From assembly GCF_001550375.1 (NCBI RefSeq), contig NZ_LRTR01000804.1, forward strand, positions 1 to 46,731: a stretch of DNA of 46,731 nt, written 5' to 3'. The notes beneath the pieces are model-generated. The model did no database searches. It was not told the DNA's origin and worked only from the letters and a program-made list of their open reading frames with translations. This DNA comes from Streptomyces europaeiscabiei. GTDB lineage: Bacteria > Actinomycetota > Actinomycetes > Streptomycetales > Streptomycetaceae. Both the position numbers and the translations under genes were made by a program. Positions 16,940-25,439 of the stretch are shown here, one piece after another; the stretch's first letter is position 1; each line of letters opens with the position of its first letter.

Positions 16940-17970
16940 CCACCGGCCGCAAGACGACGATCGTTTTCCTCACCGTCCTGTGTGCCCTACTGCTGACCAT
17001 CCTCGGCCTGGTGCAGGAATGGCCCGCATGGGCGTGGGCCGCCCTGGCCCTCGCCGTCATCGGCGCTCCCGCGGCAGCCTTCAAGATCGCAGCGACACGC
17101 CGCGGCTCTCTACCCGCCGACTTCACGAACTTCCTCCCCGCCGCTCCGATCGAGCGCAGGGAACACCACGTCAGCCGCGTCGCACTGCCCAGCCGATGGC
17201 CCGACTACGACTTCGTGTTCTCCGCCACCGTACGGTGGCACCCTCTCGAAACCCACGGCGACGACCCCGTCCTCAACCCGGCAGGCCTCGCCGTCGAAGC
17301 GGTGCTGGACCGCGCCCGCACGCTCACCGAACAGCGGGAGCCCGGCCGGGCCTCACTCGTCCAGCACGAACTGAGCGGTGCCCTCAGCAGAATGCGTCCG
17401 GACCACACCGGCCATCTCCAAGTCATGGCAGAAAACGTCACGCTCACCTTGCACGAACCCGACCAGGAACGGCTGACCAAACTCGCTGAGATCCGCAAGG
17501 ACAAGGCGGTCTGGGAACACCAGCGCACATACGAGAAGAGCAAGCGCGAGTACCTGGGCGACGACGTACTCAAGGACACTGGCAGCGCGGTGGTCTGGTG
17601 GCTGGCCAAGAACGACAACCACGTAGAGAAGACCGTGGCAGACCTCGGTCTCCTTGCCCAGCTCACATCCGCAGCCAACGACGCCGATATCCCCGAGCGG
17701 CTTCAGGACCTCATCCCCACGTCCAGCGAGACCTCCACGCCTGCCGAACGGGAACCGACAGCTTCTGACCACTTCGATGCCTTCCTCACCGGCATGGGCT
17801 TCACCAGCGGAGATGACCGACGGGGAATGCTCACCAAGCAGATCGCCGACATCATCAGAACGCAGGACAAACACGAGACGGCTGATGAACTGCTGCGCCG
17901 CTACGACCCGCCAGCAGCCTTCACTTCCAACGCGGGCGACCAGCCAGAAGAGCCAGAACACCCCAGATGA
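16936..17970 (+). CDS. Membrane protein with two N-terminal helices and cytosolic domain
   Basis: 344 residues. Two hydrophobic helices at about 7-26 (TTIVFLTVLCALLLTILGLV) and 32-51 form a hairpin in the membrane; a soluble domain of about 290 residues follows. Part of it (AVEAVLDRARTLTEQREPGR, later YEKSKREYLGDDVLKDTGSA) has the charged helical look of band-7/SPFH proteins, but I would not assign that family. The ATG overlaps the NTPase stop by four bases, so it belongs to the TIR operon. It may anchor or regulate the complex at the membrane. No enzymatic motif seen. Confidence 0.7.
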   Translation: MTTGRKTTIVFLTVLCALLLTILGLVQEWPAWAWAALALAVIGAPAAAFKIAATRRGSLPADFTNFLPAAPIERREHHVSRVALPSRWPDYDFVFSATVRWHPLETHGDDPVLNPAGLAVEAVLDRARTLTEQREPGRASLVQHELSGALSRMRPDHTGHLQVMAENVTLTLHEPDQERLTKLAEIRKDKAVWEHQRTYEKSKREYLGDDVLKDTGSAVVWWLAKNDNHVEKTVADLGLLAQLTSAANDADIPERLQDLIPTSSETSTPAEREPTASDHFDAFLTGMGFTSGDDRRGMLTKQIADIIRTQDKHETADELLRRYDPPAAFTSNAGDQPEEPEHPR

Positions 17971-18017
17971 CGCAGACGGCCGAATACCCGGAGCTCAGAT
18001 CTACTTGAAGGAGAACC

Positions 18018-18461
18018 ATGGACAGCGAGTTGGCCGCGTTGACCGCGTCAGGAGCGACCGCCCTGGTCTCACTCATGGTCACCGATTCCTGGACGCACGC
18101 CCGCGAACTCCTGCGGCGGTTCCTCTCACGCAACGATCCAGGCAACTCCACGATCACCGATCTGGACGCCGCGCGGGACCGGCTCCTCGCCTCCCAGTCC
18201 ACTGGCCGTCCACACGAGGCCCGCGAGACCGTCGAACAGTGGGACGCATACCTACGACATCTGTTGGAGGCACGCGCCGTCTCCGGCGCCGAACTGCGCG
18301 AACTGCTCACGTCGTTGCAGCACCTCCAGAGCGGAGCCGCGCGGCCGGGCACCGTACACAACCACGTTAAAGGCGGTGTACACCACGGCCCAGTCATCCA
18401 ATCAGGCCGGATCACCGGACTGACCATCCACGCCCACCACCCCGACCCGCCACAGGACTGA
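18018..18461 (+). CDS. Small protein with hydrophobic N-helix and PP/RHIM-like amyloid motif
   Basis: 147 residues; ATG 18018 follows GAAGGAGA. Residues 5-24 (LAALTASGATALVSLMVTDS) are hydrophobic, 27-105 are predicted helical, and the tail at 115-134 reads NHVKGGVHHGPVIQSGRITG. The spacing N-x-x-x-G-x-x-x-H-G-x-V-[IV]-Q-x-G resembles fungal PP motifs, animal RHIMs and bacterial amyloid-signalling sequences. Short helical bundles with a leading hydrophobic helix plus such a tail are the layout of bacterial Bell-domain proteins, relatives of the pore-forming fungal HET-S family. This could therefore be a membrane-attacking effector triggered by amyloid templating. It is the last gene of the TIR operon, 47 bases after the membrane protein. 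Confidence 0.7.
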   Translation: MDSELAALTASGATALVSLMVTDSWTHARELLRRFLSRNDPGNSTITDLDAARDRLLASQSTGRPHEARETVEQWDAYLRHLLEARAVSGAELRELLTSLQHLQSGAARPGTVHNHVKGGVHHGPVIQSGRITGLTIHAHHPDPPQD

Positions 18462-18699
18462 GTTCTGAGCACACAGGCTGTCGTGGGCGAGTCCGTGAGG
18501 CAGAGGGAAACGGTAGGTACCGGCGCCGTAGACGGAGTGGATCTGGTTGTCCGCCGCCCAGCTCAGCTCCAGTACCGCGCCGTCCAAGGCTCCGCCATCG
18601 ACGACGGCCGCCAGCAGGTCGGGCCCGTTGGTGATCTGCGTGAACCAGCCCGCGCGCTGCGGCAGGGTGATAGGGACTGTAAAACGTTCGGCCCTGTCT
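18402..18699 (-). pseudogene. Gene fragment interrupted by ISL3 remnant
   Basis: From the transposon boundary near 18690 a minus-strand frame runs to a stop at 18402 and reads like real protein: VPITLPQRAGWFTQITNGPD, LDGAVLELSWAADNQIHSVY, GAGTYRFPLPHGLAHDSL. An in-frame stop lies just inside the insertion sequence and no start codon with a ribosome-binding site exists, so the 5' part is lost. The last 60 bases overlap the preceding gene antisense and are probably not part of it. The family was not recognised. Confidence 0.45.
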
Positions 18700-19480
18700 C
18701 ACATTCGGTGATGACGGAGCGTGCCGCTATCCGAGGAGGATGCGGTGGCGAAGGAGAGTGAAGCCTGCTCGTCCGTGCATCTGGCGCGCCATCCGCTTGG
18801 TCTTGGTGTTGACGCCCTCGGTGGGGCCGTTGCTGTACGGAAGCATGAGCGCGGCGATCCCGGCGTCGAGGTCCCGCTCCAGGCCCCGGGTGAAGGTGTG
18901 CAGGTGAGGCAGATCGACTGCGGGCCTGGACGATCCAGCGCGAGAGTGCGTCGGCATTTCCTGCGCAAGGCGTCAGGAGTTTGGCGAAGCCCCCCCGACA
19001 ACGGCGGCCAGTTGGGTCATCTCGGGGCAGGCTGCGGTGATCCGGGCCAGCAGCTCGCGATGCTCGGCCTTGGGTTGTCGGGCCTGGTGAGGATCATCTG
19101 GGCGAGCCGGCGCGGGGAGATGTGGCTGCGGCCAGCGTCCGCGCGGCCCTGGTTGATGTACTTGTGCAGGGAGGTTGAGGCAGCCGGTGAAGCCGAGGGC
19201 CTTGATCTCTTCGAAGAGGTGCTTGACGGGGACCGCGGGGTCTTCGGCCCGGCGTTTGCGCAAGTACTCGCGGTAGGGGTCGACGAGGCTGGCACGGTAC
19301 TTGGGGACGCAGAGCATCCGCTCGGGCCGGTCGGCTCGCGCGTAGCGTTTGACGGCGTTCAGCGCCAGCGGCGGGCGGCGGGTGCACTCAAGGCCCACGC
19401 CCTTCTCGAGCAGGCCGTGGATCTGATGCCGGCGTTCGAGGGTGGTCTGGGCGCGGGGCCCGTCGTACAGGGGCGCATCC
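18690..19480 (-). mobile_element. ISL3-family insertion sequence remnant (transposase C-terminal half, frameshifted)
   Basis: The minus strand carries the C-terminal part of an ISL3-type transposase in broken frames. About 19470-18973 holds RRHQIHGLLEKGVGLECTRR, KRYARADRPERMLCVPKYR, YREYLRKRRAEDPAVPVKHL and CPEMTQLAAVVG. 18957-18727 holds LPHLHTFTRGLERDLDAGIA, LPYSNGPTEGVNTKTKRMAR and HGRAGFTLLRHRILLG. The N-terminal zinc-binding part is missing, and at least two frameshifts separate the pieces, so it cannot be active. The outer end is probably near 18690 (GGCCCTGTCTCACATTCGGT); no matching inverted end was found on the other side. Confidence 0.85.
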
Positions 19481-20337
19481 AGCACGGTGGCCCAGCAACT
19501 GCTGTGGCCTTGACCTCGTTCAGGGCGGCTTCCCAGCGTCCCCCGGAGCGAGTAGCTTCCACTCGCCGTTCGTCCAGCGTGTGGGGCCGCCCGACGTGGG
19601 CAGCCGTATCACCAGCACGACATGCGAGGGGGACATGAGGAACGCCACTGGACCGCGTGGGCTGTTTGTTGGATCCAGCGGCGCCTGGGTACGAGCGCAT
19701 CGCCATCGCTGACCAGGGGCGGAACGCGCTGTAGTGAGTGAGCCCGAAACACAGAAGCCCGACCGCTGAGCGGCCGGGCTCTGGTGGGTGGATTTATTGA
19801 CTTTCCCCCTGGATGGGGCTTTTGCCCCTCCCGCAGTGTCGAGCCAACGCGCCAACGCGCCCGACAGCTGAAACAAACGGATTCGTCCGGGCTAGTGGAC
19901 GAGTTCCCATGCGATTGTTGCCCGCTTGGACGGACTCCAATTAAGGGCTATTAAGAGTTGTTTCCCTCGACGTGTCAAATCCCCCGGCAGGCACTCGGAC
20001 GAAGGGCCTGATTCCGCGCCTCTGGCCTGCATTGTTGCGCACCTGTTTGTTTCCTTAGTTTCGGTCCACGGATCGAGTCGGACGAAGTCGGATGCCGGGA
20101 AACAATGGCATCTTCCGGCCCGAAGTGATGGACCCGTGGGGCACATGTGTACGAAGTGAAATCCTCGGGCCAATGGTTCAAAATGCAAGGAAACAGGGTT
20201 AGTTGTGATGCGGTCGCGTGCGGGCTTATCTTGTTGAAAACGGAGCCCTGAACGGGTGATCTCGGTCAACGCCAACGCCGTGATCATGGATTTCTTTCCG
20301 GGTGCCGGGCTAGACAGGATCGAGATCAAGGAAAGAA
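19481..20337. other. Gap with fragmentary and less GC-rich DNA
   Basis: No intact gene. The plus strand reads LDPAAPGYERIAIADQGRNA before a stop at 19732-19734 and a hairpin terminator, as if the tail of a deleted gene survived. From about 19880 to 20337 the DNA is visibly less GC-rich than its surroundings (ATTAAGGGCTATTAAGAG near 19940), which suggests regulatory or foreign DNA. The promoter of the small membrane protein gene at 20338 should lie at its right end; no convincing -10/-35 pair was fixed. Confidence 0.4.
19756..19780. terminator. Hairpin terminator
   Basis: AGCCCGACCGCT and AGCGGCCGGGCT pair over 12 positions with one mismatch around a very short loop. It lies 22 bases after a plus-strand stop at 19734 and is followed by ATTTATTG. 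It is typical of Streptomyces intrinsic terminators, which often lack a T-run. Confidence 0.6.
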
Positions 20338-20625
20338 ATGACCATTCGCCGTTTCTCGCGTTCCCCCGGTAATTTTTCCATCTCCCGGGCCGGTACGCCG
20401 TACGGGACCGCTGCCTGCGTCACGGCTCCGGTCCCGTACGAGGAGTTCCTTTTCCTCCCCACCCGTTTCGTGGTGCTGGTGATCGTGATCATCTGCTACG
20501 TCGGAGGGTTCTTGGGTCTGCTCCGTGCAGGTCACGACCCCCTGGACATCGTCAGCGTCCTCTACCTCGCCTCCGGTGTGGCGGTCGACATGGCCCGCCG
20601 CGCCATTGGCCTGATGCGCCGCTGA
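20338..20625 (+). CDS. Small membrane protein, unknown function
   Basis: 95 residues. ATG 20338 has AAGGAAAG just upstream. A hydrophobic helix FVVLVIVIICYVGGFLGLL (about 44-62) and a weaker one, IVSVLYLASGVAVDMA, follow a polar, Ser/Arg-rich N-terminus of about 40 residues. No family recognised. A perfect 15-bp hairpin lies 26 bases after the stop, so this is a single-gene transcript. The DNA upstream is less GC-rich than average. Confidence 0.55.
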   Translation: MTIRRFSRSPGNFSISRAGTPYGTAACVTAPVPYEEFLFLPTRFVVLVIVIICYVGGFLGLLRAGHDPLDIVSVLYLASGVAVDMARRAIGLMRR

Positions 20626-20650
20626 CGGCAGTACCCACGCCGCCCACCAG

Positions 20651-20685
20651 GGCAAATGCCGACCCCATCCGGGTCGGCATTTGCC
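20651..20685 (+). terminator. Strong hairpin terminator, perfect 15-bp stem
   Basis: GGCAAATGCCGACCC (20651-20665) pairs without mismatch with GGGTCGGCATTTGCC (20671-20685) around the loop CATCC. It sits between the small membrane protein and the next gene's ribosome-binding site, so it ends the first transcript. It also lies just before a regulator gene start, so a binding-site role is possible. Confidence 0.75.
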
Positions 20686-20715
20686 GTATCACCACGAATA
20701 CCGGAGGACGCGCTG

Positions 20716-21636
20716 ATGGGGCGCCCCGAGAAACCGATCTTGTCGTACGACTGTGCTGCTGGAGGCTTCGCCTGCGTGCTGCGCGGCGCCCGTGAACGGG
20801 CTGGCTCACCCAACTACCGCACGATGGCGGAGACCGAGAGCTGCAGCGTCTCGTACTCCCAGCTCTCCAAGGCCGCCAGTGGCAACACCGTGCCGAGCTG
20901 GGCGGTCACCGAGTCATTCCTCAGCAGCCTCAACGAGCTGTCGATGAACGAGCGGCCGGGGGACCCGCCGGAGGACATCGGCATGTGGTTCGAGCGGTGG
21001 AAGAAGGCTGCGGAGCGCGAGGAGACCGAGGGCGCAGCGCCGCTGCGTCGCCGCCGGGCTCGCCACGCCCGGCCTGGCGAGCCGATGATCGTGCCCACCG
21101 CCGCCGACCCCACAAAGGCGACCACGCCGAAGGAGTTCATCGTCCAGCTGAAGATCCTTCAGGCCTGGTCCGGGCACAACCAGGCGGAGATCTGCAGGCG
21201 GTCCAAGGTGCCCACGAGCACGATGAGCAACACACTGGGGCGCTCCACGCTGCCCACGTGGTCGTTCGTGGAGAAATTCGTCACCGCGTGCGGAGGACGC
21301 AAGTCCAGCCTGCAAATCTGGCGGGACGCCTGGCGCAACATCTGTGTCATACCGCTCCTGGACGACGCCCCCACGGCCGGCGCCGGGGTGCGCATCGTTG
21401 AGGAGGCGCTGAATCTGGGATCCGACTCGGCGGGCGAGCAGGTCGCCGAGACCGTCGCCTACCTGAAGAAGGCCAAGAAGGCCAAGAAGGCGACGGGCGC
21501 CAGCATCCCGCGCCAGCGTCATGCCTGGTTGCAGGACGCAGTCGAGGGCAAGCCCGGCAGCGAGCTCGTACTTCTGACCAGCCTCGTGCCGGACTTCCCC
21601 CCGAGGCTCGGCCCCCCAGCGCGTCGCCCTTCTTGA
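20716..21636 (+). CDS. DNA-binding regulator with two HTH-like segments
   Basis: 306 residues. ATG 20716 follows GGAGG (20703-20707); the longer frame to 20656 would begin inside the terminator hairpin. Two XRE-like segments are visible: about 35-75 (VSYSQLSKAASGNTVPSWAV) and about 145-195 (WSGHNQAEICRRSKVPTSTM, then NTLGRSTLPTWSFVEKFV). Both have the same logic of helix-turn-helix, then a P-x-W helix, as in Streptomyces proteins with tandem HTH domains. A basic, Lys/Ala-rich stretch (KKAKKAKKA) lies near 255. A terminator follows at 21694. The target is unknown. Confidence 0.7.
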   Translation: MGRPEKPILSYDCAAGGFACVLRGARERAGSPNYRTMAETESCSVSYSQLSKAASGNTVPSWAVTESFLSSLNELSMNERPGDPPEDIGMWFERWKKAAEREETEGAAPLRRRRARHARPGEPMIVPTAADPTKATTPKEFIVQLKILQAWSGHNQAEICRRSKVPTSTMSNTLGRSTLPTWSFVEKFVTACGGRKSSLQIWRDAWRNICVIPLLDDAPTAGAGVRIVEEALNLGSDSAGEQVAETVAYLKKAKKAKKATGASIPRQRHAWLQDAVEGKPGSELVLLTSLVPDFPPRLGPPARRPS

Positions 21637-21693
21637 GCAGACGTCACCAGCCCGTATCCGCGTCGACGAGCGCGGACTCAATCTCTGGACGCT

Positions 21694-21723
21694 AGCCCGG
21701 GGCCCACCAAGGGGTCCCGGGCT
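21694..21723 (+). terminator. Hairpin terminator after HTH gene
   Basis: AGCCCGGGGCCC and GGGTCCCGGGCT form a 12-bp stem with one G-T pair around a six-base loop, 57 bases after the stop of the double-HTH gene. Confidence 0.65.
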
Positions 21724-22165
21724 TCGCCGTGCACATGAACGTCGTACGGCTCAACGACCCGGTCCGTGACCGGTCACGGGTCGTACGGGCGGTGGTCCGC
21801 AGGCGAGTCCCGTTGAGTGGTCGACACCTTCTCTATGTCGGCAACCTTCTGCGGCACCACACTCCGCGACGTACGCACCGCGGAACAGGTCGACGAGCGG
21901 ACCCTCGTCGACCGGCCGAGGGAAGTGGCGCGCCCATCGCTGATGCCAGCGCCGCACTCGAAGGTGCACCCGAGCCTCGCGCGGCGCCGGGCACGCTGGT
22001 TCGGCTGGACGGACTACCTGGCGACACGATCCCGTGCGCGTTCCCCGTGAGGCATAGACGCTGTGGGCCTAGCCCGGTTGAGGGCTGAGGCGGTCTGGGC
22101 CAAGCGGCAAGTGGTCTGCCCAGAGTGCGGGGCATTCGGCCTCGCCGGTGAGGTGAGGTCTACGT
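21724..22165. other. Gap with one perfect palindrome
   Basis: No supported gene. CCGTGACCGGTCACGG at 21764-21779 is a perfect 16-bp palindrome flanked by direct copies of GTCGTACGG (starting near 21751 and 21780); it could be a regulator site or a remnant of a mobile element end. ORFs crossing this stretch are Arg/Pro-rich and unconvincing. Confidence 0.35.
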
Positions 22166-23656
22166 TCACCTGTCCTCGGCCTGCGGTGATGGTGACAGGG
22201 ATGGGGCTGGGTGGTCCTCGATCCAGGACAGGCCTCCGATGTCGAGGCGGCGGCGGGTACGGGTGACGGCGACGTAGGCGAGACGGGCTTCGCCGTCGTC
22301 GATCGGACCGGGCATCGCATGACCGGTGTCGTCCAGTTGGTCGCTGTCCTTGGGCGGGGTGAAGTCGTCGGCGATTCTCACGCAAGGCCATTCGCGGCCC
22401 TTGGCCTTGTGGGCGGTGGAGACGGTGACCTCGGCCTGTTGCTCGGGGAGGAGTTGAGCAAGGGCGGACAGGACGGCGTCGGTGCCGTGGGTGTCGACGA
22501 GGTCGACCAGAGGCTGCAGGTCACGTCCGGCCGGATCGTGGGCGGCGTAGTCCTGAAGCTCACCCCAGGAGGGGAACAGGACCAATTCGGGATGGGTGGT
22601 GCAGCGGCCGTCCTTTAGATCACGGGCGGCCAGGGCCAGGGCGCGCAGGCTGTCTCCTCCCCCGACCAGGGCTACCCGGTACCCGGTAGTCAGCAGGTCC
22701 ATGACCTGGGCGATGGCGCCAACGTTGGTGCGGCACAGCACCGCGTCGGGACGGGTGAGGGGACCGATTTCGGTGGGCACGGTCTCGGTGCCGGTGAGGC
22801 GGATCGGGGCATCGGCGATGGCCAGCCACCGGTTGGCCTCGTCGGCGAGGCGGGGGCCGAAGCGGAAGGACTGGGAGAGGGCGAGCTGGGTGCCGTCGAA
22901 GCCGGTCATGACGTCTTTGGCTCCACGCCAGTCGTAGATGGCCTGGGCGGAGTCGCCGACCATGACCAGCTGGGCGTGGTCGCGCTGGTCGAGGAAGATC
23001 TGCTCGACGACGGGGTTGGTGTCCTGAGCCTCGTCGAGGAGGAGGAACTCGGTGCCAATTTTCGGGCTCGTGAGGGCCCAGATTTTCAGGTAGTGGTCGT
23101 GGTCGAAGCGGACCGCGCCGTCGTCAGGGTGCTGAAGGTCGGTCCAGGCTTTTCGGGCGAAGGGGACGATGTGGGCGGCGAGTTGGGCGTGCAGGTCGCG
23201 GTCGTCCAGGCCGCGCAGGTGGGGGACGTGGTGGCGGGTGATGGCGGGGTCGGCGGTGTGGCAGAAGCGGGCCACCGTACGCAGGGCGGCGTTGGAGAGT
23301 GTTCGTTGTGACAGGTCGCGTTCGCCGATGCGGAGGGCTTTGGTGATGCCGAGGGCTTGTCCGGTCTGCCAGGCGTGGCGGCGGGGGGCGCCCAGGCGGT
23401 GGGTGTAGCGGTGGCCGATGGCGGCGTAGGCGAGGGCGTGGGCGGTCTTGCAGGTGACGGTGGGCGGGAAGCGGATGCGTGCGTCCTGGGCGATGGCCCG
23501 GTTGTAGGCGAGGTAGCGGCCGCGGCGCTGGGTGGCGTGGGCGAGCTGGGCCAGGGTGGTGGTTTTGCCGGTGCCTGCTCCGGCTTGAAGGGCCAGGTGG
23601 TCGCCTGTGTGGAAGGCGTCGGCTGCGGCTTGTTGTTCGTCGGTGGGGGTCAGCAC
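22166..23656 (-). CDS. UvrD/Rep-like superfamily 1 DNA helicase, short form
   Basis: 496 residues with all SF1A motifs: Q motif TPTDEQQAAADAF, Walker A GAGTGKTT, motif II LLLDEAQDTN, motif III VMVGDSAQAIYDWRGA, motif IV QSFRFGP, motif V VSTAHKAKGREW and motif VI YVAVTRTRRRLD. It is about 200 residues shorter than UvrD, with reduced 1B/2B insertions, like the compact helicases of actinobacterial mobile regions. GTG 23656 overlaps the preceding gene by seven bases, so it is the last gene of a three-gene operon. It probably unwinds DNA in repair, defence or plasmid processing. No nuclease domain is fused. Confidence 0.9.
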   Translation of the reverse strand: MLTPTDEQQAAADAFHTGDHLALQAGAGTGKTTTLAQLAHATQRRGRYLAYNRAIAQDARIRFPPTVTCKTAHALAYAAIGHRYTHRLGAPRRHAWQTGQALGITKALRIGERDLSQRTLSNAALRTVARFCHTADPAITRHHVPHLRGLDDRDLHAQLAAHIVPFARKAWTDLQHPDDGAVRFDHDHYLKIWALTSPKIGTEFLLLDEAQDTNPVVEQIFLDQRDHAQLVMVGDSAQAIYDWRGAKDVMTGFDGTQLALSQSFRFGPRLADEANRWLAIADAPIRLTGTETVPTEIGPLTRPDAVLCRTNVGAIAQVMDLLTTGYRVALVGGGDSLRALALAARDLKDGRCTTHPELVLFPSWGELQDYAAHDPAGRDLQPLVDLVDTHGTDAVLSALAQLLPEQQAEVTVSTAHKAKGREWPCVRIADDFTPPKDSDQLDDTGHAMPGPIDDGEARLAYVAVTRTRRRLDIGGLSWIEDHPAPSLSPSPQAEDR

Positions 23657-24132
23657 GGCGTGGCTCCGGGGGTGAGGGTGAGGGCGCGGCCGACTGCGGC
23701 GAGGAGATGGGGTGCGGTGGTGTGGGCGAGCAGGTTCTGGACCTTGCGGTCGAGGCGCTCGGCTTCTGCGTCGGCGTGTCGGGCGAGGGCCCGGTGGAGG
23801 GCCATCTGGAGGAAGAGGCGGAGTGGTTGTCCCGCGCTGTCGGCGGCGGCCTGGAGGTCAGCGTGTGTGGCGGGCGGGTAGGCGAGGTTGAGGAGGATCT
23901 TGCCGTCCGCGTTGGGGTAGTGCGTGGTGATCACGTCGATGGGGAGCAGTGCGCCGGTCTGGTGGCGCAGTCGGTTGAGGGCCTTGCCTGGGGTTTTGGC
24001 GGATACCAGGGCCAGGAGGTGGGTGGTGTCGTGGTTGGCTGCGAGCGGCGTTGTGCGGGTGGCCTGGTGGAGTTCGGCTGGGGTGAGGGGCCGGGTCAGG
24101 GTGATGTCCAGGGCGTGGTGCGGCATTGTCAT
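23650..24132 (-). CDS. Unknown 160-residue protein in helicase operon
   Basis: The start ATG 24132 overlaps the upstream stop in ATGA; a second ATG at 24126 has better spacing from GGGAAGGG, giving 158 residues. It opens with LDITLTRPLTPAELHQA and continues with helical segments (ADLQAAADSAGQPLRLFLQM, ARHADAEAERLDRKVQNLLA). No motif recognised. Because it lies between the zinc-ribbon-like gene and the helicase with overlaps on both sides, it probably works with the helicase. Confidence 0.6.
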   Translation of the reverse strand: MTMPHHALDITLTRPLTPAELHQATRTTPLAANHDTTHLLALVSAKTPGKALNRLRHQTGALLPIDVITTHYPNADGKILLNLAYPPATHADLQAAADSAGQPLRLFLQMALHRALARHADAEAERLDRKVQNLLAHTTAPHLLAAVGRALTLTPGATPC

Positions 24133-25013
24133 CCCTTCCCGTGGTGGTCGGGCGTGGTGTGGGGCAGGCGGGTGTGGATGTGTGCCGCGTGGAGGAGGGG
24201 GTCGAAGACCTGCCATCCGGCCAGGGCGAGGTCGGCGGCGCCGGGATTGGTGGCGTGGTTGGGGCAGCGCTGGGTGCGCCAGCGCATCTGCTCGGTGTAC
24301 GGCAGGCGGCTGAGGTCGTAGACGGCCATGAGTGTGGCGGGCAGGGTGAGTTGGCCGCGTTGTGGGCTCGCGGGGTGCAGCGTCCATTGGCCTTGGGGGG
24401 TGTTGGGGTCGAGGACGGGCTGGGGGCAGCGGTGGCGGTGTCGGGTCTGGGCTACACACCGGATGCCTTCGATGGGGGTCTGGGCGAGGTAGCGGCCCAG
24501 GAGGAGTTGCACGATGGACCGGGCGGGGCGGTTGCTGTCGGCGGGTGGCTTGCAGGCGGCGGGCGGGGGAGGGGTGAAGACGCCGGTGTCGGTGAGGCGG
24601 CGGGTGCGGATGGCGAGGTGGCGGCGTACCGCGTCAAGGTGCGGGCCGGTCCGGGTGGTGGGGGTGCGGTCCGGGCAGAGCATGGCGTGCGGGACGCGGC
24701 ACCAGGTGCTGCCGTCGCCGTGGGGGTGGGCGATGCCGCTGCTCAGGTGCCAGCGGCAGGATTCGGGGACGTGGGCGGCGGTCAGTTCGGCGGGGTGCAG
24801 GGCGATGGGCCGCTGGTCGGTGCGCTGGTAGAAGTCGATGCGGTTGCCGCATCGGCGGCAGCGGCCGCTCTGGCCGGCGCGCAGTAGGCGGCTGGGGCTG
24901 GTGGCGGTGACGCGTAGCGGGCGGCGCGTCGATATGGTGCGGGGGCTGCCGTCCCAGTGGCGGCCGGTGGAGAGGGTGTTGGGGTGCATGGCGGGGACCG
25001 TGTCAGGCGACAC
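24129..25013 (-). CDS. Cys-rich protein resembling DUF6083, first gene of helicase operon
   Basis: 294 residues. The N-terminal part has CRRCGNRIDFYQRTDQRPIA, then CRWHLSSGIAHPHGDGSTWC and PHAMLCP, a Cys/His pattern that recalls the actinobacterial DUF6083 zinc-binding family (from memory). The C-terminal half has further CVAQTRHRHRC and RTQRCPNHATNPGAADLALA, so several metal sites are likely. The start is uncertain: GTG 25013 or ATG 24989, neither with a clear ribosome-binding site. DNA or RNA binding is a fair guess. Confidence 0.6.
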   Translation of the reverse strand: MSPDTVPAMHPNTLSTGRHWDGSPRTISTRRPLRVTATSPSRLLRAGQSGRCRRCGNRIDFYQRTDQRPIALHPAELTAAHVPESCRWHLSSGIAHPHGDGSTWCRVPHAMLCPDRTPTTRTGPHLDAVRRHLAIRTRRLTDTGVFTPPPPAACKPPADSNRPARSIVQLLLGRYLAQTPIEGIRCVAQTRHRHRCPQPVLDPNTPQGQWTLHPASPQRGQLTLPATLMAVYDLSRLPYTEQMRWRTQRCPNHATNPGAADLALAGWQVFDPLLHAAHIHTRLPHTTPDHHGKG

Positions 25014-25158
25014 CCGGCGATGGTGGGGATGGACAGGGTGGTGTCCCCCGGGCGGCCCAGTGGCATCGAACGCGCATAGCAGTTGGCGTGCGCAGGTTTG
25101 ATGCGTGCTCGCCGGTTCGGGTGAATCGTAAAACGGTGGGCGAGCGGGGGTAGTGCGG

Positions 25159-25413
25159 TCAGGAGTCTGGGGTGCCGGGTGGGGTGTGGTTGTCGCAGAT
25201 GGGGCCCAGCAGGTGGTCGATGGGGACGTCGAAGGCGTGGGCGAGGGCGTGCCAGGTGGTGACGCTGCCGGTGGTGCGGCCGTGTTCGAGGTCGATGAGG
25301 GTGCGCCGGGCGAGGCCGCTGCGGGCGGCGAGTTCGTCGAGGGTCCAGCCGCGCGTGTCCCTCAGCCGCGCCAGCGTCACGCGCAGCGCAGTGAGGTCGG
25401 GTTCAGGCGGCAA
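25159..25413 (-). CDS. Small XRE-family transcriptional regulator
   Basis: 84 residues, almost entirely one XRE helix-turn-helix domain: LARLRDTRGWTLDELAARSG, then LARRTLIDLEHGRTTGSVTT and HALAHAFDVPIDHLLG. A TTG at 25413 is the best start, with GGAG eight bases upstream; GTG 25422 is the alternative. The frame upstream to 25830 is antisense to the next gene and is not used. It is divergent from the Cys-rich winged-helix gene and flanks a repeat-rich intergenic region that is probably its operator. Confidence 0.75.
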   Translation of the reverse strand: MPPEPDLTALRVTLARLRDTRGWTLDELAARSGLARRTLIDLEHGRTTGSVTTWHALAHAFDVPIDHLLGPICDNHTPPGTPDS

Positions 25414-25439
25414 GATCGCCACTCCACCATCCGACGGTG

